From the NCBI GenBank assembly GCA_031277235.1, contig JAITMT010000049.1, forward strand, positions 1 to 6,437: a DNA stretch of 6,437 bases, given 5' to 3'. Source of the DNA: Tannerella sp. (GTDB lineage Bacteria; Bacteroidota; Bacteroidia; Bacteroidales; Tannerellaceae). A program made the position numbers and the translations under genes. Positions 1 through 6,437 of the stretch are shown in pieces (the first letter of the stretch is position 1; each line of letters starts with the position of its first letter). The notes beneath the pieces were generated by a model. The model made no database searches. It was given only the letters and a program-made list of their open reading frames with translations, and had not been told where the DNA came from.

Positions 1-1058
1 AAAAATCGGAACAAACAAACCTGGGACTTGACTTCGGTTTCTTGAGGAATCGGATTTCCGGTAGCATTGAGTACTATTCCACCACCACCCATGATATGAT
101 TATGAATCAACAACTGGTAGCCTTTGCCGGATTTAACACAATGACGACCAACCTCGGCGAAGTGTCCAACAAAGGTATTGAACTTTCCATTACTTCCATG
201 AATATTCAAAACGATAATTTCGAATGGAGCACCACTTTTAATTTTTCCTACAATAAAAACGAAATCGTGCACCTTTACTACGAATACGAAGATGTGTTGG
301 ATAAGGATGGAAATGTCATAGGAAGAAAGGAAAAAGACGATTCGGGTAATAATTGGTTTATCGGACAACCCATCAGCACTATATGGGCACACCGCGTGAC
401 CGGTATCTGGCAGGAAAATGAAATTGACGAAGCGGCAAAATACGGACAAAGACCGGGCGACCCGAAGATTTATAAAAATCCCGACAATCCGTTACAAACA
501 GCAGCGAACGGATTAATTGCGTACGATAATGGCGACAGGGAGTTTTTGGGTCAAACCACGCCTCCCGTAAACTGGTCGCTGCGCAATGATTTCACCCTGT
601 TCAAAAACTGGACGCTTTCAATCAACATGTATTCGCGCATGGGACACAAAAGTACTTCGGGTCTATTCATGAACGATGACAATAACAGCAATGCGGTGAC
701 TCAACATGCGAACCACTTCAAAAAAGAATATTGGACACCCGAAAATCCCAGCAACAGGTATGCGCGAATCCAAGCATCCAACGGGGGAAACGGGGGAAGC
801 CCAAGCCTATTGTTCGACCGCTCGTTCATTCGCCTTGAAAATATCTCCCTGGGATATGATGTGCCCAAAAAGATAATATCCAAAATAAATGTTGAAAGAC
901 TGCGAATATTCGGTTCCGTTCGCAATGTTGCAGTATGGTGCAAAGATTGGCCATACGGCGACCCGGAAACATATAATGCCGGCGGCGACACTAACAATCC
1001 GTACTCCGGTGGTCTTGCTACTCGTGTTTATTCACTTGGATTAAATGTAACCTTTTAA
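1..1058 (+). CDS. SusC/RagA-family TonB-linked outer-membrane transporter, C-terminal part (5' end off the window)
   Basis: This is the C-terminal 351 residues of a SusC/RagA-type TonB-dependent transporter, an outer-membrane beta-barrel that imports oligosaccharides or peptides with a SusD partner. The frame is open from position 3. The first visible residues, KSEQTNLGLDFGF, already fit a family barrel strand, so the in-frame TTG at 42 is an internal Leu and not the start. Family signatures in fragment numbering are NLGEVSNKGIE (about 50-60), YWTPENP (about 243-249) and SFIRLENISLGYDVP (about 274-288). The protein ends in NVTF, and a terminal Phe is typical of barrels assembled by the BAM machinery. 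The plug, carboxypeptidase-like domain and TonB box would lie upstream, outside the window. No frameshift is seen. It is followed after 12 bases by the susD-like gene, so the two are almost certainly co-transcribed. Family assignment is very sure; the substrate is unknown. Confidence 0.96.
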   Translation, partial: KSEQTNLGLDFGFLRNRISGSIEYYSTTTHDMIMNQQLVAFAGFNTMTTNLGEVSNKGIELSITSMNIQNDNFEWSTTFNFSYNKNEIVHLYYEYEDVLDKDGNVIGRKEKDDSGNNWFIGQPISTIWAHRVTGIWQENEIDEAAKYGQRPGDPKIYKNPDNPLQTAANGLIAYDNGDREFLGQTTPPVNWSLRNDFTLFKNWTLSINMYSRMGHKSTSGLFMNDDNNSNAVTQHANHFKKEYWTPENPSNRYARIQASNGGNGGSPSLLFDRSFIRLENISLGYDVPKKIISKINVERLRIFGSVRNVAVWCKDWPYGDPETYNAGGDTNNPYSGGLATRVYSLGLNVTF

Positions 1059-1070
1059 AAAATTACAGAT

Positions 1071-3131
1071 ATGAATATTTTAAATAAAAGAAACAAATAT
1101 ATTTTACCGGCATTAGCGCTGATAATGACTCTGTGTGGCTCGGCGCTTTTCAGCAGTTGTTCCGATGAATTTTTAGAACCTGTCCCCCTGTCATTCTATG
1201 ACCCGGACGTTACCTTATCTACCGAATCGGGTATGCAGGCAGTCTTGGCGATGTGCGACAGGCACCTTCGCCATTATTGGACTCATCAGGAGAATAATAC
1301 GGGACACAACTCCAATCCGATGGCAACGGAATACATGTTGTCCGACCTGATGGCTTTCGGCAAAACAGATAATGCCGTTACGCAAGTCAACTTTCTGATG
1401 GCTAACCTTTCTCCGTCCAATGCAGGTACGGGAGCAGGTAGTGGAGGCTCCGACGGAGAACTGATACAATACTTTTGGACAGAGAGTTACAACGGCTTGA
1501 AGTATGCAAATACCATTATCAGTTCCATTGACAATATTACAGGTATGGACGAAGCCACCAAGAATGCCTATCTCGGCAGGGCTTATTTTCACCGGGCGTT
1601 CCGCTACTATACCTTAGTCTTTCAGTTTGGCAACATACCTTTAATTACCAAGATTCCTGAAGTTCCCAAATTTAACTATCGCGCAACCAAAAAAGAAGCC
1701 ATTTTGGAGATGATAACCCAAGATTTGGAATTTGCAGTGCAGTGGGTGGACGATCAAAAAGACATGGCTTACAAGGGGATGGTCAATAAAGGTGCTTGCC
1801 GCATGTTGCTTATTAAGTGCTATTTGGCAACGGGTCAGTGGCAAAAGGCTAAAGACCAGGCGGATATCCTGATTGACCAGTCGGGCTACGCCTTGGTTCA
1901 GGGAGGAGCAGGTTTGGGTCAATTGGGCGATTTTATTCAGGGCGGAGAACCCGAAACCTGGCCCATCACCCGCAACGTAATCTGGGACTTGCACCGTTCC
2001 CAGAATAAACTTCATGCAGCGAATACGGAAGCCATCATGGTAATGCCCAACCGGGGTTTAGCGTCCGGACAGGATGCCGCTTTCCGTCAATGGTTGCAAA
2101 TGCGTATTTATGGTCCCCAATGGTCTTCCGGTCAAATTCTTACTCCTGATGGACTTAGGGCTTTAGAGGATTTCTCACGTACAAGGGCAGAGTACAATAA
2201 AACCCTTGATTTCACAAGGGCTATAGGGCGAGGCATCGGCTGTACGCGACCCACCTATTTTGCGCAATTCGGATTATGGGAAGTGAATGGAGCCATGGAC
2301 GAAGGCGACCTGCGCCACAGAAGCGACGTAGGTAATTGGGTAAGAATGACCGATCTTAAATACAATCATCCGACTTCAAGCTTTAGAGGACAGAATTTAA
2401 TGCTTTATCATCCGGAAACCGGAGCCATTTTATGCGGCGACACCCTTCGTGCCTGGTATGACTGGCCCCATTACAAATATTGGAATTTGGATGTAGGAAA
2501 TGAAGCCAATCAGGGTGCTACCCAATTCAACGGCGCCACCGCAGGTAACACCGGAGGACACGGCGATATTTATCTTTACCGCTTGGCGGAAGCCTACCTG
2601 CTTCGTGCAGAAGCCAAGTTCTATCTGGGAGATATTCCGGGTGCTACCACCGATGTGAACGCTGTACGCAGCAGAGCAAGGTGCACGCAGTTATACACCA
2701 CTGTAAACATTGGCGATATCATGAACGAACGCGCCCGTGAATTGCACATGGAAGAATGGCGCAATGTGGAATTGACCCGCGTTTCGCTTTGTCTTGCCCT
2801 GAGCGGTAAGCCGGATGAATGGGGCAACACCTACAACATCAATACCTGGGACAAACAGAGCGGTACGGATCCCTCGAATGGCAGTTACTGGTGGCAACGA
2901 ATCTGTCACTATAACAATTATTACAATAAAGGTCCGATAATATCCAATGGACGCAGTCAGTCACATACCTTGGACAAGCACAATCTCTACTGGCCTATCC
3001 GGGAAGATGTCATTGAATCAAACAGGGAAGCCCCGCTTGCTCAAGTTTTCGGCTATGCAGGTTATGATGAGAACGCACCTGTATGGACAACCTGGCAGGA
3101 AGCTGTTGCAGACGAAGATGTGGTGGAATAA
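1071..3131 (+). CDS. RagB/SusD-family nutrient-binding surface lipoprotein
   Basis: This is a SusD/RagB-type lipoprotein of 686 residues, the extracellular lid that binds nutrient over its SusC transporter. It has a lipoprotein signal peptide with basic residues near the N-terminus, a hydrophobic stretch (about 11-27) and a lipobox LFSSC whose Cys30 would be lipidated. The following SDE fits the acidic surface-export signal known for Bacteroidota lipoproteins. The helical TPR-like part of the family covers roughly 130-270 (for example NGLKYANTIISSI at 141-153 and LGRAYFHRAFRYY at 168-180). The C-terminal RagB/SusD domain includes YLYRLAEAYLLRAEAKFYLG (501-520), VNAVRSRA (529-536) and IMNERARELHMEEWRNVELTR (550-570). 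It closes with YWPIREDVI (640-648) and GYAGYDEN. It is longer than many family members (commonly about 500-600), with a Gly/Ser-rich stretch near 117-130 and a short acidic tail. The ATG at 1071 gives the intact signal peptide; no Shine-Dalgarno precedes it, as is usual in the phylum. Ligand not predictable. Confidence 0.96.
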   Translation: MNILNKRNKYILPALALIMTLCGSALFSSCSDEFLEPVPLSFYDPDVTLSTESGMQAVLAMCDRHLRHYWTHQENNTGHNSNPMATEYMLSDLMAFGKTDNAVTQVNFLMANLSPSNAGTGAGSGGSDGELIQYFWTESYNGLKYANTIISSIDNITGMDEATKNAYLGRAYFHRAFRYYTLVFQFGNIPLITKIPEVPKFNYRATKKEAILEMITQDLEFAVQWVDDQKDMAYKGMVNKGACRMLLIKCYLATGQWQKAKDQADILIDQSGYALVQGGAGLGQLGDFIQGGEPETWPITRNVIWDLHRSQNKLHAANTEAIMVMPNRGLASGQDAAFRQWLQMRIYGPQWSSGQILTPDGLRALEDFSRTRAEYNKTLDFTRAIGRGIGCTRPTYFAQFGLWEVNGAMDEGDLRHRSDVGNWVRMTDLKYNHPTSSFRGQNLMLYHPETGAILCGDTLRAWYDWPHYKYWNLDVGNEANQGATQFNGATAGNTGGHGDIYLYRLAEAYLLRAEAKFYLGDIPGATTDVNAVRSRARCTQLYTTVNIGDIMNERARELHMEEWRNVELTRVSLCLALSGKPDEWGNTYNINTWDKQSGTDPSNGSYWWQRICHYNNYYNKGPIISNGRSQSHTLDKHNLYWPIREDVIESNREAPLAQVFGYAGYDENAPVWTTWQEAVADEDVVE

Positions 3132-3135
3132 AGTC

Positions 3136-3177
3136 TTTTAACTCTAACAGGGTCCAAAACCCCTGTTAGAGTTTAAA
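3136..3177. terminator. Hairpin after the susD-like gene, possible terminator
   Basis: A perfect 13-bp stem pairs 3140-3152 with 3161-3173 around an 8-base loop (3153-3160). Past one T-T mismatch, three more A-T pairs extend it to 3136-3177. It begins 8 bases after the susD stop, so it is well placed to end the operon. It lacks a clear U-tract on either strand: on the plus strand only TTT and then an A-run follow. A classical intrinsic terminator is therefore not proven. It may instead be a 3'-stabilising structure, a two-sided terminator between once-convergent genes, or a dispersed palindromic repeat. Confidence 0.6.
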
Positions 3178-3182
3178 AAACG

Positions 3183-3296
3183 TTACCGAACCATCACTTT
3201 CCACGTTCTGTTAAGTCTCACGATATATAGCCCGCGGTCCATATTGATGACGGCCTTGTCTTGCGGGAGGTTTTGCTGTTTTATGGCTGCGCCCTT
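3183..3296 (-). pseudogene. Remnant resembling the tail of a T9SS C-terminal sorting domain
   Basis: Read on the minus strand, 37 codons ending in TAA (3185-3183) give a protein tail with NMDRGLYIVRLNRTWKVMVR at its end. The pattern is a GLYIVR strand, then a short turn, then a basic strand ending in VMVR just before the stop. This is the usual ending of type A T9SS C-terminal domains (Por secretion tail), which direct secreted proteins of Bacteroidota across the outer membrane. Only the last third or so of a normal 70-100-residue domain is present. The open frame continues upstream, and an in-frame ATG at 3359-3357 would make a 58-residue ORF, but that part resembles no domain and no cargo protein is attached. 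The most likely explanation is the 3' end of a former secreted-protein gene, once convergent with the susD-like gene. Identification rests on pattern recognition in a short stretch, so chance resemblance is possible. Confidence 0.5.
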
Positions 3297-3312
3297 CTCT
3301 TGTGGAGAGGGC
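3291..3312. repeat. Short imperfect hairpin in a polypurine stretch, possible dispersed repeat
   Basis: GCCC and TCTC (3291-3294, 3296-3299) pair with GAGA and GGGC (3305-3312), with one bulged T and a 5-base loop. A further purine run, AGGGGAGAGG, follows at 3313-3322. Such CTCTCC/GGAGAG palindromes with purine flanks are often scattered between bacterial genes. Only one copy is visible here, so the repeat status is an inference. Confidence 0.3.
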
Positions 3313-3403
3313 AGGGGAGAGGTCAATTGAGGACATAAAAACATACCCGTAAAGCCCATTCTTAGCGTCTCTGCTGCATTATCTTGCCGGAAATGATGTT
3401 TTC

Positions 3404-3421
3404 GGGGGGGGGAGGGGGGGG
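3404..3421. repeat. G9-A-G8 homopolymer tract
   Basis: Nine G, one A and eight G run uninterrupted on the plus strand. Nothing coding that I trust crosses it. Its length makes it prone to replication slippage and to sequencing error. It lies about 145 bases upstream of the helicase promoter. Confidence 0.9.
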
Positions 3422-3543
3422 TAACGCGGCAAATCGAAGCGCAGAGGACGTTTCCGTGTGCCTTATGATATTTGTTATTTCAAACGTTTGTCCCATATCT
3501 TTTCAGTACGTTCATTTCAAAATCGCGCCAAAGATAAGGGCTA

Positions 3544-3573
3544 TTTCCAAAACAACAAAAAATACTACCTTTG
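3544..3573 (+). promoter_or_regulatory. Bacteroidetes-type promoter of the helicase gene
   Basis: TACCTTTG at 3566-3573 matches the Bacteroidetes -7 consensus TAnnTTTG exactly. Eighteen bases upstream, TTTC (3544-3547) is a three-of-four match to the -33 element TTTG. The region is A-rich, as expected. Transcription would start near 3578-3582, only about 10-14 bases before the helicase ATG, predicting a very short leader with no room for a Shine-Dalgarno site. Confidence 0.7.
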
Positions 3574-3591
3574 CAGTCAAAATAATGCAAA

Positions 3592-6378
3592 ATGCTGACA
3601 ATTTACAGGGCATCGGCGGGAACCGGGAAAACGCATACGTTAACCGGTGAGTATCTGAAACTTCTATTCAAGGGAAAGGAGGTTCACAAGCGCATTTTGT
3701 CGGTTACTTTCACCAACAAGGCGACCGCCGAAATGAAAAAACGCATCATTGACGAACTGTTCAATCTGGCTGACAACCGGAAATCCAACTATATTTCGAT
3801 GCTTTCGGAGTTTACGAAACAGGACGAAATGACCGTCCGAATCCGGGCACGAGAGGTTTTGCTGTCCATTTTGCACGATTATTCTTCGTTCAATATCAGC
3901 ACGATAGACCATTTTTTTCAACGCACGGTCAGGGCTTTTGCCCGCGAAATCGGGTTGCAGGGAAATTACCGCCTCGAACTCGACGAAACGCAAATGATGG
4001 AAGAATCGGTGGACAATATGCTTTCGGGTATCGAAAAGGCTGAAAATAAGGAGTTAATGGAGTGGTTGCTGAGTTTTGCCGAAGACAAAATCGAAGAAGG
4101 CGAAGGGTGGGATTTTCATCGGGATATTTTGGATCTTGGCAGTCAGTTGTTTAAGGAAACCTATAAGATATACAGCGCTCAAATTCAGGAGGAAACTCAT
4201 CAAAAACAGTTCCTGGCGGAATATCGGGAAAACCTGTATAAAATCGTGCAGGCAACTCGCAATAAAGCCAGGGAATTGGGCGAAACTGGTAAACAATTGC
4301 TTGAAAATCAAGGTTTACAACCGTCTGATTTATTCAACGGCAGCAGGTCGCCTTTTTTCTTTTTCGGGAAATTGGCGACGGGCATCATCGAGGAACCGTC
4401 GGAGACTTTTAAAAATCTCGCCGACAATCCGGATGGCTACACCGCTAAAAAAGCGTCGCCGGTGATTAAAGCGGCTGCCGAAAGTTTGTATGAAAACGGT
4501 ATGAATAATTTGATAAGCAGCGTAATACATTTTTTTGAAAACTTGACCGATTACTATACGGCGCAGGCAATTTTGAAAAATTTTTATGCGCTCGGCATCC
4601 TGACCGACCTTTCCGAACACATTGCCCAATGGCGCGAAGAAAATAATAAAATGTTCATTTCCGACACGACGGAACTCCTTCATAAAGTGATAGATGGCAG
4701 CGACGTCCCGTTCATTTACGAAAAGACGGGCACGTGGATTGAGCATTACATGATTGACGAATTTCAGGACACCAGCAAGATGCAATGGGCTAATTTCAAG
4801 CCACTTGTGAAAGACAGCCTCGACAGCGGCAGGAGCAATCTCATTGTCGGCGACGTCAAGCAAAGTATTTACCGTTTCCGAAATTCGGACTGGACGCTGC
4901 TTTCCGACCGGTTAGTCAGGGATTTTCCGCACCGCATCCGGGAAGAAGATTTGGACGTGAACTGGCGCAGTTTTCGGAGTATTGTTGAGTTTAACAATAT
5001 GATTTTCAGCCGGATACCCAGATTGTTACAACAGTCCTACAATCAGGAAATTGCAGCATCTTCGCTGCCCGAAGCGAGCAGGGAACGCAATTATACGGTC
5101 ATTGAAGACGCCTATACGCATGTCGAACAGGCTGTTGCAAAGCCTTTTACAGATAAATTGGGGTACGTGAAAATTCAATTTTTGGAAGATACGGACGGAG
5201 AAGAGGGAGAAAAAATAAAATGGGACGAGCAAAGTCTTGAATTTCTGCCGCTTACGATAGAAGAATTACAAAAAAACGGCTACGAACTGCGGGATATTGC
5301 CATCCTCACGCGCACTGGCGCCGAAGGGTTGCAGGCTGCCGAGCGGCTGCTCGCCTACCGGGAAACGCACCCCGATTCTCCCTACAAATACGATATTATT
5401 ACGGAGGATTCGCTCACGATAAATTCTTCATTATCTGTCCGTTGGGCGATTGCCATGTTAAAATATATCCATCAGCCCGATGTGGAGAGCAATCGCAGCA
5501 TCGCCCAAATGGCTTTTGCGATGCTGAGAAGAAAAAAGAGCGATAAAAATACGGATAATCTCCTGAATACAAACGATTTGTTTTCGTCCTTGAATGAACA
5601 GAAAATACAGCAGTTGAAGCAACTTTCGCACCGTTCGCTGTATGAACTGGCGGAAGGAATTTTTCGGTTTTACGATACGGAAATACCTGAAAATGAACTT
5701 GTTTTCGTACAGGCTTTTTTGGATACGGTCGCCGAATATTCGATGAACGAAACCGCCGACACGGGGCATTTTCTGCAATGGTGGAACGAAAAGGGATTCA
5801 AGAAAAAAATCGTTACGCCCGACACGCAAAACGCGATACGGATTATGACGGTACATAAATCGAAAGGACTTGGTTTCAAGGTGGTTATCCTGCCTTTTGC
5901 CGACTGGAAAATGGATCAGAAAGACAGTTTCCTGTGGTGCCGTCCCACACAAAAGCCGTTTGACCGCATGAGTCTTGTACCTGTAAAATATCATAAAGAT
6001 TTGAAAAACACGTATTTCGCGGAAGATTATTTCCACGAAAAACTGCACGCCTACATGGACAATTTGAATACGCTGTATGTGGCTTTCACGCGCGCCAAGG
6101 AGGAATTGATCGTTGTGGCGCCGAAACCGAAATCCAATCCCAAAGGCAACACCGACACGGTTTCCGTTGCAACACTTTTGTACGAAAGCATCAAAACCGA
6201 CGCCGAATTTTTTAACGAGGAAACCGGCATTTACGAACGCGGCGAACATCCGGGATTTTCAGAGGCGAAAAAAAACGATGAAAATACTGACATTGAAGAA
6301 ATTATGATTCAGAAATTCAGGTTTGTTTCGCCCGACGAACGCCTGCAACTCCGTTTGGATTATGACAAAAATTTATAA
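3592..6378 (+). CDS. UvrD/RecB-type (AddA-like) superfamily 1 DNA helicase, no nuclease domain seen
   Basis: This 928-residue ATP-driven DNA helicase of the UvrD/Rep superfamily is closest to the AddA/RecB-like proteins of Bacteroidota, which process double-strand breaks for recombination. All motifs are present: Walker A ASAGTGKT (7-14), Ia VTFTNKATAEMKKRI (38-52), Ic STIDHFFQRTVR (103-114), II with MIDEFQDTS (387-395), III LIVGDVKQSIYRFR (417-430), IV NWRSFRSIVEFNN (457-469), V TVHKSKGLGFKVVILP (753-768) and VI LYVAFTRAKEEL (828-839). The long insertion between Ic and II (about 115-385) is the 1B region. Motif V has Gly761 where KGLEF normally has Glu. Relatives usually reach about 1050-1100 residues by adding a C-terminal PD-(D/E)XK nuclease, but this one stops at about the junction. 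The ATG at 3592 places Walker A at the usual position near the N-terminus; another ATG at 3585 is out of frame. It has its own promoter and is not linked to the uptake operon. Helicase identity is very sure; whether it acts as AddA is inference. Confidence 0.93.
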   Translation: MLTIYRASAGTGKTHTLTGEYLKLLFKGKEVHKRILSVTFTNKATAEMKKRIIDELFNLADNRKSNYISMLSEFTKQDEMTVRIRAREVLLSILHDYSSFNISTIDHFFQRTVRAFAREIGLQGNYRLELDETQMMEESVDNMLSGIEKAENKELMEWLLSFAEDKIEEGEGWDFHRDILDLGSQLFKETYKIYSAQIQEETHQKQFLAEYRENLYKIVQATRNKARELGETGKQLLENQGLQPSDLFNGSRSPFFFFGKLATGIIEEPSETFKNLADNPDGYTAKKASPVIKAAAESLYENGMNNLISSVIHFFENLTDYYTAQAILKNFYALGILTDLSEHIAQWREENNKMFISDTTELLHKVIDGSDVPFIYEKTGTWIEHYMIDEFQDTSKMQWANFKPLVKDSLDSGRSNLIVGDVKQSIYRFRNSDWTLLSDRLVRDFPHRIREEDLDVNWRSFRSIVEFNNMIFSRIPRLLQQSYNQEIAASSLPEASRERNYTVIEDAYTHVEQAVAKPFTDKLGYVKIQFLEDTDGEEGEKIKWDEQSLEFLPLTIEELQKNGYELRDIAILTRTGAEGLQAAERLLAYRETHPDSPYKYDIITEDSLTINSSLSVRWAIAMLKYIHQPDVESNRSIAQMAFAMLRRKKSDKNTDNLLNTNDLFSSLNEQKIQQLKQLSHRSLYELAEGIFRFYDTEIPENELVFVQAFLDTVAEYSMNETADTGHFLQWWNEKGFKKKIVTPDTQNAIRIMTVHKSKGLGFKVVILPFADWKMDQKDSFLWCRPTQKPFDRMSLVPVKYHKDLKNTYFAEDYFHEKLHAYMDNLNTLYVAFTRAKEELIVVAPKPKSNPKGNTDTVSVATLLYESIKTDAEFFNEETGIYERGEHPGFSEAKKNDENTDIEEIMIQKFRFVSPDERLQLRLDYDKNL

Positions 6379-6394
6379 CTTAACGTCGAAAATT

Positions 6395-6424
6395 TTTCTA
6401 TCAGCAAAAAAAACACTACTTTTA
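6395..6424 (+). promoter_or_regulatory. Probable promoter of a gene beyond the right edge
   Basis: TACTTTTA (6417-6424) matches seven of eight positions of the Bacteroidetes -7 element TAnnTTTG. TTTC (6395-6398) stands 18 bases upstream, the same spacing and the same -33 variant as the promoter before the helicase. The A-rich spacer is also alike. It begins 17 bases after the helicase stop and would drive a same-strand gene starting just outside the window. Confidence 0.45.
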
Positions 6425-6437
6425 CGGCGCAAAAATC

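Larger units (their letters stand above)
3132..3591. other. 460-base intergenic region with decayed and repeat-like sequence
   Basis: This stretch separates the SusC/SusD operon from the helicase gene and holds no convincing intact gene. In order it contains a perfect hairpin (3140-3173), a minus-strand remnant resembling a T9SS sorting-domain tail (3183-3296), an imperfect purine/pyrimidine hairpin (3291-3312), a G9-A-G8 tract (3404-3421), a 10-bp palindrome (3481-3490) and the helicase promoter (about 3544-3573). The mixture of remnant and repeat-like pieces suggests a degenerating or rearranged junction. That reading is an inference. Confidence 0.7.

Noticed and set aside
42..44. TTG at 42 as the start of the first gene
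   Set aside because: The frame is open and family-like upstream to position 3 (NLGLDFGF), and a SusC-type protein needs some 600 or more further residues before this point.
3360..3403. A second sorting-domain-like phrase on the minus strand (ISGKIMQQRR before a stop)
   Set aside because: It is only about 13 residues, in a different frame from the remnant at 3183-3296, and lacks the GLYIVR-type ending; too short to separate from chance.
3481..3490. Perfect 10-bp palindrome CAAACGTTTG as an operator upstream of the helicase
   Set aside because: It is short, single-copy, about 75 bases upstream of the -7 element, and matches no operator I can name.
3384..3650. Plus-strand 88-codon open frame through the G-rich tract, overlapping the helicase start
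   Set aside because: It begins with a Gly run produced by the homopolymer, crosses the promoter, resembles no protein family, and its last 21 codons lie in a frame that overlaps the helicase start region, including Walker A.
4330..4863. Minus-strand open frame of 177 codons
   Set aside because: It lies wholly inside the helicase gene opposite motif II and the start of motif III, with no recognisable motif or initiation context.
5458..6249. Minus-strand open frame of 263 codons opposite the helicase
   Set aside because: It is antisense to the most conserved helicase motifs (V and VI); the translation is rich in Phe, Arg and Val without domain pattern, as expected of a shadow frame.
1..6437. 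CRISPR array, tRNA, rRNA, insertion sequence or phage module
   Set aside because: No spaced direct repeats, cloverleaf-like sequence, transposase or integrase motifs, or phage structural genes were seen on either strand.

Overview
The window looks like a chromosomal piece of a Bacteroidota bacterium, probably of the order Bacteroidales. It carries a SusC/RagA–SusD/RagB pair, which is essentially confined to that phylum. The initiation regions lack Shine-Dalgarno sequences and are A-rich, and a perfect Bacteroidetes -7 promoter element (TAnnTTTG) sits just before the third gene. The intergenic region also encodes, on the minus strand, what looks like the tail of a type IX secretion (T9SS) C-terminal sorting domain, again a trait of this phylum.

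Layout. Positions 1-1058 hold the last 351 codons of a SusC-like TonB-dependent outer-membrane transporter whose start lies off the left edge. After a 12-base gap, 1071-3131 encodes its partner, a 686-residue SusD-like surface lipoprotein. The two form one nutrient-uptake operon: SusD captures a glycan or peptide outside the cell and SusC transports it through the outer membrane using TonB energy. No degradative enzyme or regulator is visible, so the substrate cannot be named.

Positions 3132-3591 form a 460-base intergenic region. It holds a perfect 13-bp hairpin just after susD, a minus-strand T9SS sorting-domain-like remnant, a polypurine hairpin that may belong to a dispersed repeat, a G9-A-G8 tract, and a promoter.

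Positions 3592-6378 encode a 928-residue UvrD/RecB-type (AddA-like) superfamily 1 helicase with all the classical motifs. It ends where the family's C-terminal PD-(D/E)XK nuclease domain would be expected to begin. A second promoter-like element lies about 40 bases past the stop, suggesting another gene starts beyond the right edge.

The nutrient-uptake operon and the DNA-repair helicase are functionally unrelated neighbours separated by what looks like decayed sequence. I see no CRISPR array, tRNA, rRNA, insertion sequence or phage gene. Nothing here clearly amounts to a new system. The most interesting points are the apparently nuclease-less AddA-like helicase with a Glu-to-Gly change in motif V, its very short predicted 5' leader with an out-of-frame upstream ATG, and the T9SS-tail remnant.
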